Source: Hydractinia symbiolongicarpus (lineage: Eukaryota; Cnidaria; Hydrozoa; Anthoathecata; Hydractiniidae). From it: DNA of 64,000 nt. Shown in pieces: positions 61,201 to 64,000 of this stretch. The notes beneath the pieces were generated by a model that did not search any database, was not told where the DNA came from, and saw only the letters and a program-made list of their open reading frames with translations. Every line of letters starts with the position of its first letter. Position 1 is the first letter of the stretch. The DNA lies in contig NC_079886.1 of the NCBI RefSeq assembly GCF_029227915.1, forward strand, positions 7,440,001-7,504,000, given 5' to 3'. Made by a program: the position numbers and the translations under genes.

Positions 61201-63924
61201 AGAAGGCGGTCTTTCACGCACAACATCAGCTGGAAGCAGTACGTTAAACATGTCCATAAGAGAGCGTTTGCGAAGTCGTGTCAAAACATCGGCTACAGAT
61301 GTAAGATGCCATTTAATCCTGTTTGTATAGCTCTATTGTTGGTATATTTTCATTGATAAAATATTTTTAACTTTTGCAGATGACCCTGAATAGTCTTCTT
61401 AGTTTCGAAAGCACAGTTAGATTTAAAATAAGTAATATTATTTCTTCTAAAACATTTGCACAATTAATTCAAAAGTAGTTTTGTGCCATTATTACTTTTG
61501 TAGCCAAACACACTAAATCGAAAATTAAGAGGACTTCGAGATCGTGCTCTTCCAAACAGATTTGAAGAATCTAATGTAAGTAACTTTGTATTTATCGTCA
61601 TAACATCAAGCTTTTCCATGGTTTGCGATTTTCATTTATCTGCATTTATAATACACTATAAACAACTAGAAAATTATTAGCAATTAAAAGTAAGGATGTG
61701 AGTAATTTTTGACACACTACTAAAATATTTGTCTAAATCTGAAAACATCACAGTCGTGGGACAGCAACACTGTTAAAATCAAGACATAATTGAGAAAACT
61801 ATACTGTTAATCACGCTATTTCTATGCTTGCACATATTTTTGGAACAGTACACCAATCTAAGCAAGTGCAGTTGTGATTCAAATGGATTCTATAGTGCGT
61901 GATTGACCATAAAAATAGGAATGGGTCTTGCTGTATGATAGTGCATTGTGAAAAATTACATGCTTTAAGGACCTTGTCTTAAATGAAAATCGTACTCTCA
62001 AAGAAAATCAGCTTTGTCATACGATCATGTACCGCACTAATTACGGTAAACAAATGATCATGTGTGCAAATTTCTAAAAAATGAGATGATTGGAAAATGA
62101 GAAAATTTCCTCTTAGAAATTTCAACCAGTTGAAGAAGAACTTGATCCATATTTGCAGCAAAGTATTGCAACTACTAAGGAATGGAAAAAGTTAAAGTTT
62201 AAAAAGGGAAGAGAACTGGTAAGAGCATTGTTTTAAATGTTTGACATTTGTTAAATTATGATGTTAGTTTTGTTTAGTTTCTTTGTTCCCAAAATATAAA
62301 AGTACATGTAAAACCAAAACATTTTAGGGATTTGTAACAGAAGAAGAAGCCTTTCAATTTTTTGTTGGTGAAATCGATGAAGAGCTAGATCCTGAAGGGG
62401 CTGAGAAAATTGTATGTAAATGAAGTATAACCATTGTTTATCTAAAAGTCTTTGAATTACCTTGACTGTGTTGTTTCTTTATTTTCATCATTCAAAGGCA
62501 TCTATAAACACTTGGATCCCCCCAATAAGAGTTCCCTCCAAAATAAGCTCTCAGTCTTAGAAGTCTGAATTTAGAAACGTCTTTTCATTAAAGGAAAGTA
62601 AAAGAATCAGCAATATCAATAGCTTGATTTGAAGTACTGAAGCCATTACACTGCTTCTATAACTTTAGGCCAAATAACTTTAAAACAGGGTGGTGACATC
62701 AATCATTTTTTACTACATGGGTAACTATGTACAACCTAGTACCAAATTGGGTAAGTTTCCCAGACCTGAGTCCCCGAATCTGTTAACTTAATCCTATAAA
62801 TTTTTTTTGATCAGCGTTTTAAGCTGTAAACAATAGAGGCACAGGTAAACAAATTTTCAAAAAAATATGTTTGTGTACTGATGGGTCCTTGCTGACATCA
62901 TCAAAAATCAAGTGATTTTTTTCCATTGTTCTCCTGCCTAACTGGTTTTTTTCTATGGGCCTTATCAACTAGTTTAAATATAATTCAAAGAAGCAACTCA
63001 CTTTAAAAACATCACCATGAATAACAGTAAATAACTCTTCATAATTCCGATTTCAAAAAGGAAAATTACTGTTTTATGCATGCATAAAAGATCTTCATAA
63101 GATCCAAATCAATTTATTTCATATTATGAGGTGTAAGGCTAGGAGAACCACTACCTTTTAACTCTACGTACTTGTGTTTTGGTTAACTAATTTAATGCCT
63201 CCAACATTTCTCTATCTGAAAATAAATTAAGATTAAGTTTTCAGTAGCATAAATAATCCTATAAGGGGCATATTTGTGTACAAGTAGTTTTTAAGTTCTG
63301 TATTCTTTTTTTTAGACATCACCAACACCTCCAGCAGTTGCTATCGATATGGAAGACTCCTTTTTAATATACAATGCCAAACCAGCATATGTGGGATCTA
63401 AGGAACGACAAGAAATTGAAAGTAAATTGTATCACCACCCTTCTTCCCTTCCAGGTATCTTTTCTATGTTTGAATTCATCTTTGGGTTGACTGTCTGCGT
63501 GCTCCAATGTTTTTTCTGCAGGTTTCTCCTGAACTTTTAGTATTTTCTGACTGAACGCTACATATCATTTCTGCTACAACCTACCTGATTTTTATTTAAT
63601 ATCAGTTACTTTTAAAAACATTATTTTCTTTTCAGAATACATGGTACATTTTATTTGCCTTATTATGTCTGATTAAAGGCATGCTTAATAGACCAAATGT
63701 GTCAAAAAAAACTGGTGTCTTTTACAAGTTAATTCCCATTTTTTATTAAGGCGATTATTGTTATTTTCACATTACTTTTACTAGCTCCACGAGAATCAAA
63801 AGTTCCAGCTGGTATCCTTCCAAGGAACCTGGAAGAAGAAGGATTTTATGTGGGCAATGCACCTCCTGTTTCACGTAGTAGTCTCAGTCGGATGGAGAAC
63901 AGAATAATTGCTAGTGATCCAGGA
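58248..63924 (+). CDS. CC2D2A: CC2D2A-like ciliary transition-zone protein, N-terminal part (continues beyond window)
   Basis: Twelve exons join in frame to 323 residues: 58248-58292, 59116-59178, 59426-59452, 60315-60383, 60468-60516, 61158-61300, 61380-61415, 61504-61575, 62117-62218, 62328-62411, 63316-63454 and 63785-63924. The last donor (gtaaga) leads out of the window. The family is recognised from several blocks in the right order: MSIRERLRSRVK, EEEAFQFFVGEIDEELDPEG, EDSFLIYNAKPAY.GSKER, and LEEEGFYVGNAPPVSR..L..MENRI. These correspond to the N-terminal third of CC2D2A, before its C2 domains. CC2D2A acts at the transition zone of cilia with the MKS/B9 complex. Start ATG 58248 is the only nearby one, and the first exon is just 15 codons (MIAQKMRERRVKMEK). 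The 36-nt exon at 61380 has a weak donor (gttaga), so it is the least certain. Confidence 0.83.
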
Positions 63925-64000
63925 GTAAGATTATACCATTCTTTTGTAATGTGAGAATAATAAATTGACAATGACATAATTAATACTGGTAATTACATAG

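Overview
The window looks like nuclear DNA from a cnidarian, most likely a medusozoan/hydrozoan. It is AT-rich, its genes are split by GT-AG introns, and the largest gene is a fibrillar collagen carrying WAP and von Willebrand A (vWA) modules in its N-propeptide, an architecture I know from Hydra. Decayed DNA transposons (ISL2EU, Mutator-like, PIF/Harbinger, pogo-like) fill introns and intergenic space. No sign of bacterial, viral or organellar DNA was seen. The species assignment is an inference.

Layout: 1-7525 is non-coding and holds two MITE-like remnants. 7526-29089 (+) is the fibrillar collagen gene, in 35 exons that I could join in frame: WAP1, vWA1, vWA2+WAP2, vWA3, WAP3, vWA4, a minor triple helix, an N-telopeptide, a major helix of about 340 Gly-X-Y triplets, and a COLFI C-propeptide ending in a stop. 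Only the signal-peptide exon(s) are missing. One intron (19686-22761) holds a SINE and a broken antisense Mutator-like transposase. 29676-32519 is a decayed ISL2EU-type transposon with perfect 22-bp terminal inverted repeats, a THAP/DDE transposase remnant on + and a SAP/SWIM-type second ORF remnant on -. 34677-35692 (-) is a complete three-exon NKL-type homeobox gene. 35.7-43 kb is a gene-poor stretch with a perfect hairpin, a pogo-like MITE, a minisatellite and one speculative small secreted-peptide ORF. 43131-45365 (-) is a two-exon JmjC oxygenase. 45.5-49.4 kb is repeats and MITEs. 49429-52407 (+) is a doublecortin-like kinase with a single intron in its coding region. 52.8-58.2 kb is intergenic, with a reverse-transcriptase relic and a ~250-bp (TA)n tract. 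58248-63924 (+) is the 5' part of a many-exon gene matching the N-terminal region of the ciliary transition-zone protein CC2D2A; it runs off the right edge.

The genes do not form an operon-like unit. They are independent eukaryotic loci for extracellular matrix, transcription, a hydroxylase/demethylase-type enzyme, a microtubule-associated kinase and a cilium protein. DCLK and CC2D2A both belong to microtubule/cilium biology, but nothing in the sequence shows that they are co-regulated. The most noteworthy points are the loss of both usual interchain cysteines from the collagen C-propeptide, the decay of the metal site in three of its four vWA domains, the preserved 54-bp collagen exons beside one 864-bp exon, and the almost intronless kinase. 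I found no clearly new multi-gene system.
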